DNA of 64,000 nucleotides, from positions 1,120,074 to 1,184,073 of the forward strand of contig NW_024468510.1 in NCBI RefSeq assembly GCF_001632365.1, in the 5' to 3' direction. How positions within the stretch are numbered: the stretch's first letter is position 1; each line of letters opens with the position of its first letter. The DNA comes from Laetiporus sulphureus 93-53 (taxonomy: Eukaryota; Basidiomycota; Agaricomycetes; Polyporales; Laetiporaceae). The translations under genes were made by a program, and so were the position numbers. The notes beneath the pieces were generated by a model. That model worked only from the letters and a program-made list of their open reading frames with translations, did not search any database and was not told the DNA's origin. Shown one piece after another: positions 27,626 through 39,934 of the stretch.

Positions 27626-29095
27626 ATGTCTTTGCGGGCCTCTCCGTCTTTTAAATGTGTTTCTTCGCCTATCAAAAGCACGTCTCTGCCGTCACAGGCC
27701 TATGTTCTCTCGATAGCATCTCTGCCTTCGCATTATGCGGTGTCCGCCTCTTCCCCAGACAACGCGATATGGCTGTTCGACAAGTCGCGCCTAGATATTG
27801 TAAGAATGCTCGCCGGGCATGATTCATCAATCACAGGATTGCGATCCGCATCCACGTTTGCCGGAAGTTCATCTCCGGTTCTCCTCTCATGCGGGAAAGA
27901 TGGTAGCGTGAAGGTGTGGGATGCACGGTCTCCAGAGACAGGTACATTAAGTAAGTATCGTCCGTGGCCTGTTAACCGAGTGTGTAGCTGAACTCAAGAG
28001 AGATTGGTGTGTCTGTCCTGAACAGTGACTGCCTTGACGGCCGGCAGCGCTCCCGCCCTTCTGTCTTGCGATATTTCCACAGACGGCAGAATCATTGCCG
28101 CTGGAACAGAATTAAAAGGAGACGACGCTTTGGTGCTCTACTGGTGCGTTCGAGACTGCATGTGTACAGTCTTGCGAAAAAAAAACTTACCTGCAGCGTG
28201 ACAGGGACCCGCGTAGTCCTGCTGCACCTCTTCGGACTCACTCTTCCACACATTCGGATGACATTACTGCAGTGCATTTCTCTCATTCGAGCAGTGGTAG
28301 CAGAGTGCTCCTTTCGGCGTCGTCTGATGGGTTGCTGTGCACGTCTAATGCTGAAGAGGAGGACGAAGATGAAGCCTGTCTGCATGTCGGAAACTGGGGA
28401 TGCAGCATCGCGCAGGCGGGCTGGGTGTATGGCCGCTCCGGTTCTCCGGGCATCTGGGCCTCCAGTGACATGGAGACGTTCAGTGTATGGTCGGGTGAGG
28501 TCAGTTCTCCGTTGTTTGTGCGGTGGGCACAATTTTATTTGTATCTGCACAGCTTGACCGAGTGCAGGATGTCGATATGCGCCAGCCATCCGTGCATAGA
28601 CAAGACTTTACATGGGTCACAGACTACCTGATTGGATGCCATAACATTGCGTTCATCCCAATGGGCATGGACAACAACCTGGGTGTCTTCGTCGGTTCCA
28701 ACGAGTGCGCATCCTTGTCGTTTTCTTCATCCGGCTTAACTCATCCGTGTCCAGAGGTGACATTGCAATCATATCGAGACCCACTTACCTTGACCTGGAG
28801 TCGCCTTGGATTATGTCCAATTTGTGGACAAATGGTCATGCAGGAGTTGTGCGGTCGGTGCTATGGGATGAACAGGTTTGTACTCATCATACTACATCGC
28901 ACTCGTCGTTGACAGTTGTATGTCAATGACCAGAATAACATACTTCTGACGGGAGGCGAGGATTCCAAACTCAATGCATGGACCGGCCCTGTGTTACCTG
29001 CAGCGCCTACAAGCATTTCTACGAAGCGCCATAGAGAAGATGCAATGGATGTCGATGGCGATTCTGTACAAAATCGGAAGCGAAGGCATTCATAA
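27626..29095 (+). CDS. WD40 repeat protein, WDR89-like
   Basis: Seven-blade propeller protein; the WDR89 family has no well-settled function. Recognisable blades are YVLSIASLPSHYAVSASSPD with NAIWLFD, a GHDSSITGLR blade with LLSCGKDGSVKVWDA, ISTDGRIIAAGTE with YWD, HSDDITAVHFSHSSSGSRVL with LLSASSDG, and the final GHAGVVRSVLWDE with LLTGGEDSKLNAW. The C terminus (KRHREDAMDVDGDS, then RKRRHS) is basic and acidic in turn and may be a nuclear localisation signal. About seven introns. It ends 131 bp from the stop of the convergent carboxylase gene. Confidence 0.82.
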
Positions 29096-29226
29096 ATCAA
29101 TGTCAAAACCGACTATGTTGTTATACAAACATTAGCGGTGGAATTTGATAGATACTTATACAATTCATTCAGTTCTGATGCAAAGTTCCCGAGGAAAACG
29201 TTCTGGGCAGCATTCGTGAGCAATGT

Positions 29227-31524
29227 TCACATCCTGAAAACGCCGAAGCCCTTAGCGTCGCCATCCCAGGTTGTTGGAGACCCGTTTCCTACGGAAGCCT
29301 GGCCTCGCTTTCTCGCAGAGAGAGCCAGTGCGAGGCCGACCACATCACGGGTATCCGTAGGTTTGATAATCCCATCGTCCCACAAACGAGCCGATGCGTA
29401 TAAAGCAGTCGACTGTTCTTCAATGTCCGCCTTGAGAGATGCGTGTTTGGACGGATCCCTGCATGACGGCGCGTCAGCGCCGACGAACTCCACTAGAGGA
29501 GTATCCTTGGGCTCACTTAGAGACGGTGGCCATCACTTGTGAGAGTTGTCCCGGACCCATCACAGAGACCTTCGCGTTCTGGTGGCTGTCAGCACAAGGA
29601 AGAAATAGACGTGTGCTCGAATGAACTTACTGGCCACATCCACAAGAACCGCGGCGAGTACTACGGTGTATATGAGGACAACGCTCTATGCTATACCAAC
29701 CTAGGACTAACCGCTCGTCCACACATGCCTTATGGAAACGTCAGCAGGAGTCATGGCACGTAGGGTAGCGTAGGGAATAGCACACCATAGTTTCCAGCAC
29801 CATAGCTACCGCCCACGATAACGGTCAATTTCGGAACGTCTGCACAGGCGACAGCGCGGACCATCTTCGCGCCGTCCTTCGCGATGCCCCCTCGCTCCGC
29901 CTTCGAACCTACCATGTATCCAGTGACGTTCACGAGGAACAACAATGGGATCTGACGCTGGGAGCACAGCTGCATGAAATGTGTCGCCTTCAATGCGGAC
30001 TGCGAAAAGAGGATGCCGTTGTTGGCAACAATGCCTGTGGGATATCCGTGAATGTGGGCAAATCCCTGTTCCGGCTAAATGAGGAGACGGTGTGTATAAC
30101 CCGATGCGAGAGACTGACCGTTACTATGGTTGTACCGTACTCCTTCTTGAACTCGCGAAAGCGACTCCCATCGACGATACGAGCAATAACATCCCGCATA
30201 TCGAATGCTTGCCGGAGGTCAGTGCCAACAATGCCATGCAACTCTGATGCCGAGTACAATGGGTCCTGTGGAGATACAGGCGGCTGGCCATCACACAATC
30301 AACCCCAGTCAAAAATAGTAATGATGGTGCGAGATACAAACAACTCACGGGCACCTCCTGGCCACCAGCCTTACCAAGGTCGCTGACGATACCGCGGGCA
30401 ATCACGATTGCGTGCTCATCGTCTCTCGCTAGATGGTCTGTAACTCCACTCTCGGACGAATGCATTTGGCCGCCACCGAGCGCTTCATCATCAACCTCCT
30501 CTCCCGTGGCTGCTTTAACTAGAGGAGGTCCAGCCAGGAATATACGGCCCTGCTCACGCACAATGATGTTCTCGTCCGCCATCGCTGGCACGTACGCGCC
30601 GCCTGCACGCTAATGTCATCAGTGTGAAGAGGTCAGAATAGAAATAGCGACCCGACCCGCAACAGATATGCCATGTACGATGGCAAGTTGTGGGATGCCC
30701 AATGCGGACATATGAGCCATATTGTAGAATATACGGCCGAAGTGCTCCTTGTCTGGGAAAACCTAGAGCATGCAATAGTTCTATGCTAGATCTCCAAGGC
30801 ATCAGATGTCTGAGACCCGCTTACATTAGCCTGGTGGGGCAGTGCTGCTCCGCCAGATTCCACTGAACAGAGGTCACCTGAGGGATTCATACAAGATTGT
30901 ACTTGAAACGTACCGACATACACGCACGGCAAACCATGCTCTCGAGCTATTTCTTGTGCACGCAGATGCTTCTTCACCTGCAACACTGGCATGAACATAA
31001 TTTAGAAGCAAACCTGTATGAGCTACATACCGTAAGCGGGTAGTACGATCCGCCTTTCACTGTCGCGTCGTTAACCACTATGACGCACTCACGGCCAGAT
31101 ATGCGACCGATGCCAGTGATGATGCCTGCGGCAGGAACAGCCTCAGGGTAGACATCGTATGCAGCGAGCTGCGAGAATTCAATGAATGGGGAGTGTTGAT
31201 CTAACAAGAGAGACAGCCTAAATCACGCTTCGGTTGCCATACCGCACATAGTAACAGAACCGCATATACAAACCTTTCTCGCGGAAGCTTCTTACCGGCA
31301 TTCCTCATGCGCTGGGCTGCCTTCTCGCCGCCGCCCAGCCGTACCGTCGCCATCTTCGCGTCAACGTCTGCGACCAACGCGTCCATAGCCTCCGCTTTAG
31401 CCTGGAAGTCCGGGGTCGAAGTAGAAAACAGTGACGGCAAGACCGACGAGTGGTAGGTTCTTTGTGGGCCTCGCCAGCGACACGGCCGGCGTATCGAGCG
31501 TAGACTTAGCACTGGTGGCCGCAT
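29227..31524 (-). CDS. MCCB: Methylcrotonoyl-CoA carboxylase beta subunit, mitochondrial
   Basis: Carboxyltransferase subunit that moves CO2 from biotin to 3-methylcrotonyl-CoA in leucine breakdown. The N terminus [19 protein letters not shown] is a basic mitochondrial presequence. Conserved blocks follow: [171 protein letters not shown], and a C-terminal [14 protein letters not shown]. This is the full order for the family. Around ten introns. It is divergent from PRP31. The biotin-carrying alpha subunit is not in the window. Confidence 0.93.
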
Positions 31525-31744
31525 GATATTAGGACGATAGAGATCCCTGTTGCACACGTCGACGAGCGAGCAGAGTCGACGCGGGGGGACATGTCCGTCG
31601 ATCACATTACCCCGCATTTCGCCACGTGGGCGGACCTTTTGAGGGCACGCATGAGCGCTTACACATCTTACCTCAAATAGCACTCATCGTTGGGTTTCCT
31701 TTATTCCTTCCTTCTCTTCACAGTTACCCTCACCTGTGTAGATC

Positions 31745-33857
31745 ATGAGTGCCCTTGCAGATGAACTTCTGGCTGACCTTGACGGTCTTTCTGAAGGCGA
31801 GGACACCAACGAGCAGACTGAGAGTGCACACGCAGAACCAGGACCATCCAATGGCCTCAAGCGCAAGGCGTCTTCCGACGATGAGATGTCAGAAGGAGAA
31901 GGCGAGGAAGATGGAGAAGGAGGGGAGGATGAAAAACTTGTGGGCGGGCTTGTTCTGGAGGGTGGTGTAAAGCCTGCGGAGGAGCTTGACGCTGAGGAAG
32001 TGCAGCGCATGGAGCTGAAAGGAGTAGAAGACGTGCGCAAGGTCGCGAGGCTTGACGGGAGCAAGCGTATGAATGATATCCTCAAGGTACGCGGTATGCT
32101 TATGTATAAACGTCCACGGCTCCGAACCTGCACCGCAGGAAATAGAGAAATTCCAGGCCAATCCGAGCACACCAGAACAGATGGCCATGCCCTCACATTC
32201 CAATCCAGAGTATAATCTGATCGTGCAAGCCAATAACCTGTCTGTGGATGTAGACAACGAGATCATGGTTGTGCATAAGGTGTGTGTGCTGCGCTCTAGC
32301 CCATAGACGCTCGACTCATCAAGGCAATGTGCGATGCAGTTCATTCGAGATCACTACTCACCCAAGTTTCCAGAGCTAGAGCAGCTCGTTGCTGACCCTG
32401 CAATGTATATCCGTTCTGTTCGTGCTTTGGGAAACTGTGAAGTATGTCCTGCTCTCATCAATCTAGACCTCTTTCTTACGAGATGTTTACTAGGACCCAA
32501 CGAAAGTCGATCTCTCCGGTACTTTACCGCCAGCAGTCATCATGAGTGTGCTTATTACAGCGACGACCACGTCCGGGCAGCCTTTGTCCGAGGCGGAATG
32601 GCAGGCCGTCCAGCAAGCTTGCGATCTTGCTGACCGTTTGGAGGAAGCAAGGAAAAAGGTGAGCATGCAATCATTTACATTTTCACTGTTGTTGACATTC
32701 CTGCATCAGATTTTCATGTACGTCAGCTCACGAATGAATATTCTGGCGCCAAACCTATCCGCTATTGTTGGTACAACCACAGCTGCGAAATTGCTCGGGG
32801 TTGCTGGAGGAGTCAATGGTCTTGCCAAAATGCCTGCATGTAACGTCTACGTAAGTCATCAGTTGCCTCGATCCATCGATTTATTGTCATTTATGTATCG
32901 CTTTCTTTTTACAGCTATTGGGAGCTCAAAGGAAAATTGCTGCAGGATTTTCAACCGCTACTCAACGGCGACATACCGGCTTCGTCTTCCAGTCGGAGCT
33001 TGTCCAGCAGACCCCACCGGATTACCGACTCAAGGTACAACGTACTGTGGGCGCGAAATGCTGTCTGGCAGCTAGAATGGATCTAGAGAGGCACCGCAGA
33101 GATGGTTTGTTGCTTCGTGCTCGCGTCATTGTTCTCCATCTGATAAGCCACCAATAGGAGCCTATGGCGAGGAACTCCGCGATAAGATAGAGAAGCATAT
33201 CGATCGCCTCGCCGCTCCTCCTCCAGGCAAGATTGTGAAGGCACTGCCAATTCCCAATGACGGTCCGAAGAAGCGGCGCGGAGGCAAACGGTCAGCTGAT
33301 ATGCACTCTCATGGAGGCGCGCCAGTATGCTAATCCGTGTATGCTCATAGGGCGCGGAAGGCGAAAGAGGCGTACGCCCAGACGGAACTTCGTAAGCTAC
33401 AGAACCGTATGGCGTTCGGCGAGCCGGAGGAGGAGATTGGAGCCTTCGATCAATCTAAAGGACTTGGTATGATTGGCTCTGGAAAGGTCAGAGCCGGCGT
33501 AGGGGAGGCGAAGAGTCGAGGTACGTGCTCCGATAGTGAAGCACGAGGTAACGTGCTGATTGCCCTTGCCCATTGTAGCCAAATTGTCAAAGGCGAATAA
33601 GCTCCGCACCGCTGCGCTCACCAGAGCCGCGCAAGCTGGCGGCACGCAGACATCTGGAACGGCCACTTCGTTGACCGTCACTCCGGTGCAAGGTTAGTAG
33701 CCAATACGATTCGACTCATAACGGACTAATGTAACGCATGATCTTCCCAGGATTTGAATTGACCAACCGTGCAGCTGCCGCACAGCGCGTGAAGGAGGCG
33801 AACGAGCGGTGGTTTGCTGGAGGCACATTCTCTTTCGTTGGTCAGAAGGGAACATGA
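31745..33857 (+). CDS. PRP31: PRP31, U4/U6 snRNP-associated splicing factor
   Basis: Core component of the U4/U6.U5 tri-snRNP that binds the 15.5K-U4 RNA complex through its Nop domain. The N terminus is acidic ([12 protein letters not shown] and Glu/Gly runs). NOSIC-like helices follow in [18 protein letters not shown] and [19 protein letters not shown]. The Nop core contains [60 protein letters not shown] and [19 protein letters not shown]. The C-terminal Prp31 domain has [20 protein letters not shown] and [10 protein letters not shown], ending [15 protein letters not shown]. About eight introns. Confidence 0.95.
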
Positions 33858-34021
33858 ACTACACATTTAATAGACAGTATGTAGCCACCTCTTCACAACC
33901 TAACGTTGTTATGGGTCATAAAGCACTACAGTAGCAGAATATCCATACAAAAATAGCAACTACTCATACACAGCGGGCGGGCGAACGAAGACGGAAAACA
34001 GTACTAAGGAGGTCGTGTGAA

Positions 34022-34750
34022 TTACGCAGACGGAGCATGGGCTGTTGCCACGGTTTCGCCTGTCGCCGAGCTTTGAGAGACGTCGATGTAACCGGCCTGT
34101 TTCGGGTTGGACACCTTCGTGCGCTTTGACCGGTAATCACGAATGGCGGACCTAATAGCATCCTCTGCGAGCACTGGAAAAGACAGTCAGCCATAAATAA
34201 ATCAGACTGGCAGGAGTGGGAACTTACTCGAACAATGAAGCTTTACAGGCGGGAGGCACAGCTCCTTCGCTATCTCTGTGTTCTTGATCTTTTCCGCCTC
34301 CTCCAGCGACAGTCCCTTAACCCGCTCGGTCATGTATGAGCTAGATGCAATAGCACTGCCGCAGCCGAACGTCTTGAACTTCACGTCCGAGATAACACCG
34401 TTCTCATCAACCCGAATTTGCAGCTTCATGACATCGCCGCATCTGACGACCAATATGCTCAGTCAGCACGACAATGAAAAAGATAAAGGTTGTATACATG
34501 ACTTACGCAGGTGCACCGACGAGTCCTGTGCCGACATCAACGTCGTTCTTGGGCAATGATCCCACCTGCAATCAGGAGTTATCAGATAATGCCTAGAGCA
34601 AGTCCAGACCGCAACATGACGCACATTCCTGGGCTGCTCGTAGTGCGAAATCACTTTCTCGTGGTATCCGCGTGCAAGCGGCCGAGCGACAACGCGGCTG
34701 GTGCGGGGAGTAGCGTTGAGAACGGTTTTGGTGAGGGATGAGCGGAACAT
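34022..34750 (-). CDS. ISU1: ISU1, mitochondrial iron-sulfur cluster scaffold
   Basis: Scaffold on which the Nfs1-Isd11-Acp1 complex with frataxin assembles [2Fe-2S] clusters in the mitochondrial matrix. A basic presequence ([19 protein letters not shown]) precedes [19 protein letters not shown]. All three cluster cysteines are visible: in [16 protein letters not shown], in [14 protein letters not shown] and in [16 protein letters not shown]. The LPPVK Hsp70-binding motif is intact. The C terminus ([10 protein letters not shown], ending AHAPSA) is slightly longer than in yeast. Three introns. It is divergent from GPC1, with a TATA box facing it at 34801-34810. Confidence 0.96.
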
Positions 34751-34800
34751 TGTGTGGGTATGCGAGCGGCCTTGCGAGGGGGAGACGAACGCGTTCGGCC

Positions 34801-34810
34801 GTATATACAT
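34801..34810 (-). promoter_or_regulatory. TATA box of ISU1
   Basis: GTATATAC lies about 50 bp before the ISU1 start codon on the minus strand, in the 271-bp gap shared with GPC1. Confidence 0.5.
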
Positions 34811-35021
34811 AGGCGTCGGCCTGCGGAGTTTGAATCACTGTGGCGATCATGAATGGAGCACGTGATGAATTACGTAATGAGGACATCATTCGTGTTCCAC
34901 GGCGCACGCTCCCCAAACGCGTGTAACAACGGATTGCCACTCCGTCGTCGCGTGCGGCCGCGCATTTGCGGTGCCTACACTCGCTTTTTATCCTGCATTT
35001 TTTTTGCATCTAGACGACAAC

Positions 35022-36863
35022 ATGGCTACCCTCGATTCCTCTCGCCCACCTTCCCCCAACAACCTGCGCACGTCAGACATGCCCATCGGCAACAGCATGT
35101 ACTTTTCCGTGCCATATGAACGATTTGCTCGCGATGAGGTATCAGATTGGGCCAGTGGATTCACTCTCCTAGGTACGGTTCCTTGGGGAACTTTGTCCCC
35201 GTCGTTGATTTACATATGCAATGCACAGACACATTGGAGACATATTTCGACTCGCGCATTGACCTGCTTCAACGCCGCTTGGCAAAGAAGAGCGAGAAAT
35301 TCAAAATGCGTGCAGAGGAGACGTTGAACGAGATGTTCAAGAGGGACCTGTTCAAGCGCAAGCCCTCGATAGGAACGAGTCAGCAGTTTGAGCGGGAGAT
35401 GCAGAAGTTCAAATTCAAGGTCGGCCGAAACCGCCCCCTCGTTCCGCATGCCTTTTATGATGGTGGCCTATTAGGTGTCTTCACGGCTGATCTCCCTCGC
35501 CGCGGCATGGCATACCGCAAATGTTGTTCGAACTCGTGAAAAGCTGACGTTCTTCTTTGGTGTGATGTCTCTCCTCTTCACCTCGTTGATGTTTGGACTG
35601 GCCCCTGAGTGCGTGATCATTCCGTCAGTTATCGTGAAGTTCATTTCTTAAACTTATCGGATGGCAGGTGGATACACATTGCATATACCCTACAAGCCGC
35701 CTATTACCTTCCCATGCGCGTATACTTATACAAGAAACGCGCCTGGCACTACTTCCTGTTCGATCTATGCTACTACGCTAATATCCTCAACTTGATTTAC
35801 ATCTGGTTCTTGCCTTCGAGTTCTGTTCTTTTGATAGCGTGCTATTGCCTGTCACACGGGTCTCTGGCGTCTGCTGTAATCACATGGAGGAACAGTCTTG
35901 TCTTCCACGATTTCGACAAGGTTACGTCATTGTTCATTCATGTCTATCCGCCGCTTACGTTCACTGTCATCCGGTGTGTATCCTCCACTGTATACGGTAT
36001 CAAAATGCGCAGCTCTGATCAGGTTCCAGGCATTTCTATCCGAACGCGGAAGAACGCTTCCCTGCGCTAGTCAAGGTCCCTTCCTTCCAGCCTATGAGGG
36101 CACTTCTATTGAGCAGCATTATATGTAAGAAACGGGTTGCTATTTGCCTACGGACCGCTTCTCATGGGATGCCGCAGATTTGGTCTGGCAAGTATTGTAC
36201 TGGAAGGTAGGTTTATCGAATGTTACGGTAATTGCAGATTGATAATTGGCCTTTGTAGTTTGTCTTCATCAATCGTCGAACCAAGATTGAGTCCGGTCAA
36301 AGGACGACATCTCTTTCATTCCTGTTGAATGACAAACGAGGCGTTATTGGTCGCGCCTTGTCTAAGGTACCACCGCGATATCGCGAACTCTCATTCATGA
36401 TTGGGCAATTCGGTATGACACCCAACCGTGTTTAAAGAAGGACGCGATCTGATACATCGTTGCAGTGTACTCTGTCCTGACCGAACTGCCTGCTGTATTC
36501 TTACTCTATGACAGCTCTTTCTGGAGTGGAGCCTTCCTCATCCTCATATTTGCCGTGAGCGTTTGGAATGGTGGTGGATTCTATATCGAAGTGTTCGGCC
36601 GCAAGTGAGCATGACATCACATCCTGCTTTTTGTGGCGCTTTTCCGACCTGTTGATGTCAATAGGTTCGAAAAGGAGTTGGAGGAATTGCGAAAGGAACT
36701 CGCAGAATCCTCTCCTCGCAATAATGGCAGTCCAGTTCTGGGTCCGCAAGACGACGATGACGTTACCACAGTATCCGGCTCTCCTTCTGCAGAAACGAAG
36801 TCGTTGTCACCAGAGCTGTCAATTTCTGCTCTACCGGTTGACACCGCCCCAGTTTCAAACTGA
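35022..36863 (+). CDS. GPC1: Glycerophosphocholine acyltransferase GPC1 (DUF2838)
   Basis: Multi-pass membrane enzyme that acylates glycerophosphocholine to lysophosphatidylcholine with acyl-CoA, the first step of phosphatidylcholine re-acylation. After a polar N terminus comes a charged region (LETYFDSRIDLLQRRLAKKS) with a likely coiled coil. The DUF2838 core follows: REKLTFFFGVMSLLFTSLMF, PMRVYLYKKRAWHYFLFDLC, YYANILNLIYIWFLPSSS, ITWRNSLVFHDFDKVTSLF, then HVYPPLTFTVIRHFYP. Further helices appear near 36470-36600. The C-terminal tail is acidic and Ser-rich. About eight introns. The start ATG at 35022 gives MATLDSSRPPSP. Confidence 0.9.
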
Positions 36864-37149
36864 ATGCCGCTCCCAATGCTTTACGATCTTACGAAACCAT
36901 AGACGAACCGGATGTCATATAGATATACATACCTTGGTCCCCCCTCATTGACTTGTTCATTTCACCTTCTCTACGGATGTCTCAATATTTATGTTGTAAA
37001 TTCGCGGACTGGTAAACTTCCTCGGATCTGTTTCACAAACGTCTGTACGGTACATCCTGTTTGTCGTAACGTTTTCCTTGTAACCCATGCTATGTTATTA
37101 CCACGGGGAGCTCAGCCTCACGAATATCTACCAGCTGCACACAGCTCTG

Positions 37150-38639
37150 TCAAATGCCGCCTTGTAACATTACAACATCGTGGGCTTCATGATGTGTATC
37201 ACCCGAGTCGAAGCTTTCCCATTCGATACCGCTTACAACCCAACCCGCGAAAGGGCCTTTCCCTCCTTGTAAAAGAGCTTTCGCTGCTTGATACTTGGTG
37301 GAAGACTGCTTTAGTTCATGATACGTCGCGCTATGCATACTGGTGAGAGACTACGCGAAAAGCGACACGACAATTCGCACCGTCGGAGAGGCATTCCCGT
37401 TTTCAGTGCGGTCCGCCAAAACAAATCAAGTAAGGATCGCTTGCACACCCGCGGTCTGTGAAGAACGAGTGGATTCATGAAACTCTGAGGTGGATTCGCG
37501 AGAGGATGCTTGCCTTAACTTCGGTTTTGTGCGATGTTTCGGGGAAATGCCACGCCTTAGGCCGTTGATGAGTATTTCGTACGATAAAGCTGAATCTGCA
37601 ATCCAACAGAGCGCTGTGAAGACAGACATACTTAGATTAATGCGTGATAGATGCTGCCAAATGTTTAAGCGCGTACAATCATTGCAGGAGGTTCCACTTC
37701 CTATCGAGGAACGGGAGTGGGAGAACGGTAGTGAGGTGAACATAACTTCAGGTCTATTAAGCCTGTATTCCGATGATAAGTGTTCCACTGCAACAGCGAT
37801 TGCGTTTAACAACCGCATTGAGACACCAATAGATGGGGGCAAACTGACCACTGCTGATGCGCTGCCAGAACGCTCTGTGACAATCTTCTTTGACGATATC
37901 TTGCAGACTCGCATCCACGTCTCCAATTACGACAGCTGAGATGTACAATGGATGGATCAAGTGTGATCCTAATGCGCCTTGAATCCCTAGGACATTCCAG
38001 CGGGCAATCTTGTCACTACAAGACATACACAATGTACGCGGCGAGTCTGAGCGCCCAGGTTTGGTCCGTAATACACCGTACAGAGAGTAATTATCGCGAC
38101 CTCTGGAAGCGGTGTTGGGAGATAACTCGGGAAACTGGGTCGAGTTCTTCAGGGCGGCCATTTTAACATCTTGGAAAGAGGCAAGGAAGCGCATCGACGC
38201 ATCCCCGCCTTTGAAAGATGAGTCATTGATCCGATGAATGCAACCTGCGATTCTCACAAGGGACAGTGGAGACGTAGAGGTACATGCGGACGTCATCGTT
38301 GAACACGAACTTTCCGTCGGATGCTCGATGGATCCACGAGGATTTATAGCGGTCATCTGAAAGTGCACGATTGATCTCTTCAAGGATCCAGCGCAATGCA
38401 CCCCTTCTTGCTAACACCTCAGCATGACTATCATGCACTGCGTCCCCTTCTTCAGGAAGCCGGGAAAGATGAAGGCATTTGGAGCCAGTTGCGAGAGAGA
38501 TGGGCCTAGGAATCTCTCCTTCACGGTGTAAAATGAACGAAGCTAGAACAGTGAACCGCCCAGATGGTATCTTGAGAGCAAGCGAATTGTACAACTGCAG
38601 AGCTACCGAAGAGACAAAATCAGCAAGAATGCTGGACAT
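37150..38639 (-). CDS. TAD1: tRNA-specific adenosine deaminase 1 (TAD1/ADAT1)
   Basis: Deaminates A37 to inosine in tRNA-Ala. The editase domain is clear: [19 protein letters not shown] leads to [11 protein letters not shown] with the zinc His and catalytic Glu. STVPCGDASM is formed across an intron near 38222-38268 and supplies the first zinc Cys; [19 protein letters not shown] supplies the second. C-terminal exons hold [19 protein letters not shown] and [18 protein letters not shown], ending [14 protein letters not shown]. The start is uncertain: an in-frame ATG at 38681 adds 14 residues, and the chosen one (MSSILADFV) begins the conserved helix. About six introns. Confidence 0.88.
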
Positions 38640-38681
38640 GCGGCGCGTGCATAGAGTCGGGCGCCTGTCGTTGTGAGACAT

Positions 38682-38991
38682 TACTTCGGCGATCAATGTT
38701 AATGAAACCCCGCATTTGGTATCGCCGCTCATGCCGCCCCGCAATGTCTTTACATCAGTACGTCCACAACTGCATTAAAAATATTACAGATGACAGAGTC
38801 CATAATAGTCACGTAATCGTACAATCACATTCAACCAAGTTATCAGTATAAATTAGCAACATATGATAGCAACTAGAGGAACAAGAAAACCACAAACGCA
38901 AGGAAGCGCTGCAACCATGCTTTTTGCCTTGGCTTCACGCGTTTGTTGCATGGAACTGAATGATGGCAGTGCCAACTGCGTTTCAATCGGC
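38682..38991. other. Intergenic region between TAD1 and the DUF6741 gene
   Basis: 310 bp holding the TAD1 promoter and the 3' end of the next minus-strand gene. No coding signal. Confidence 0.35.
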
Positions 38992-39934
38992 TCAGCTACT
39001 GGAGAGTACCGGCTGCCAAGTACCAACAGAGATCTCCTCGAGGTGATATAGCACCACGCGATCCCACGAAACGGGGACCATATTGGTCTAAATGCGGCGA
39101 GACATGAGGACTAGGGCAGAAGCAGCGAGGAAGGAGACTCCACCTGTATGAAATGCACGCATGCTCGGGCCACTCTTCGTGCCAGAGTCTGAAGCTCAAC
39201 ACGCCCATCATAGCCGTCTACAGGCAGTTCGTACGTCATGGTGGCGTACCCAGACCACTGTGAATAGAGGCTTAGATACCTGGTTTATAATGTGCCTCAG
39301 ACATGAAGCGATTACTCACGCGTATCTTGAGGATAATTTTGCCCCGATAGTCTGCATTAAGGTCGTATACCGTGTAGGACTCGTTGCCAGATAGCATGAC
39401 GTTCGACATGGCTTCACCGAGGGTGATACCAGAGCGGAAGCCGCCCTTACGCTTAAACTTCAGCAGTGTGCTACTGAGTCGGCGGTAGCCATCCAGAGGG
39501 ACACGTGTGCGCCGCGACATCGAAGATCGCCGCCTGGTGATACGGGGCGCATGCGGTGTGGCGTATCCTGAGGATGCATACTGATATTCCGCCGGGAAGT
39601 ACGAATTAGCAGCGTTCGCGGCGTTCATATCATCGTATGCTAGAAGGTGGTTCAGGAATGTCGTGGAGAAACGTTTTCAGATTGTCCGTCTTACTCACGA
39701 TGGTATTGACCGTACTGGCTGATAGTACGTTGTGGCGCATATACAGGGTACGACCCTTGCGGATATGTCTAAGCAGCCATTCAGCATTTCCCGCCATTGC
39801 AGCCATAGCAACAAGTCTACCTCTCCGTAGACTCCCGGAGCAGCCACAGGCTGATCGTATCCCGCGTATTGCTGCCCATAGGACATGGATCGATGGAGCG
39901 GCGGGGGATACGTCTCGTACGCAGGGTAGGCCAT
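38992..39934 (-). CDS. Basidiomycete DUF6741-type protein of unknown function
   Basis: The start MAYPAYETYPPPLHRSMSYG opens a Tyr/Pro/Gly-rich low-complexity half spread over several short exons. The second half is ordered: LLKFKRKGGFRSGITLGEAM, VMLSGNESYTVYDLNADYRG, KIILKIRWSGYATMTYEL, DGYDGRVELQTLARRVARAC, then an intron and PVSWDRVVLYHLEEISVGTW. From memory this corresponds to DUF6741, a mushroom-lineage domain with no assigned role. The Tyr-rich part may be disordered and form condensates; that is inference. A TATA box lies about 72 bp before the start. Confidence 0.75.
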
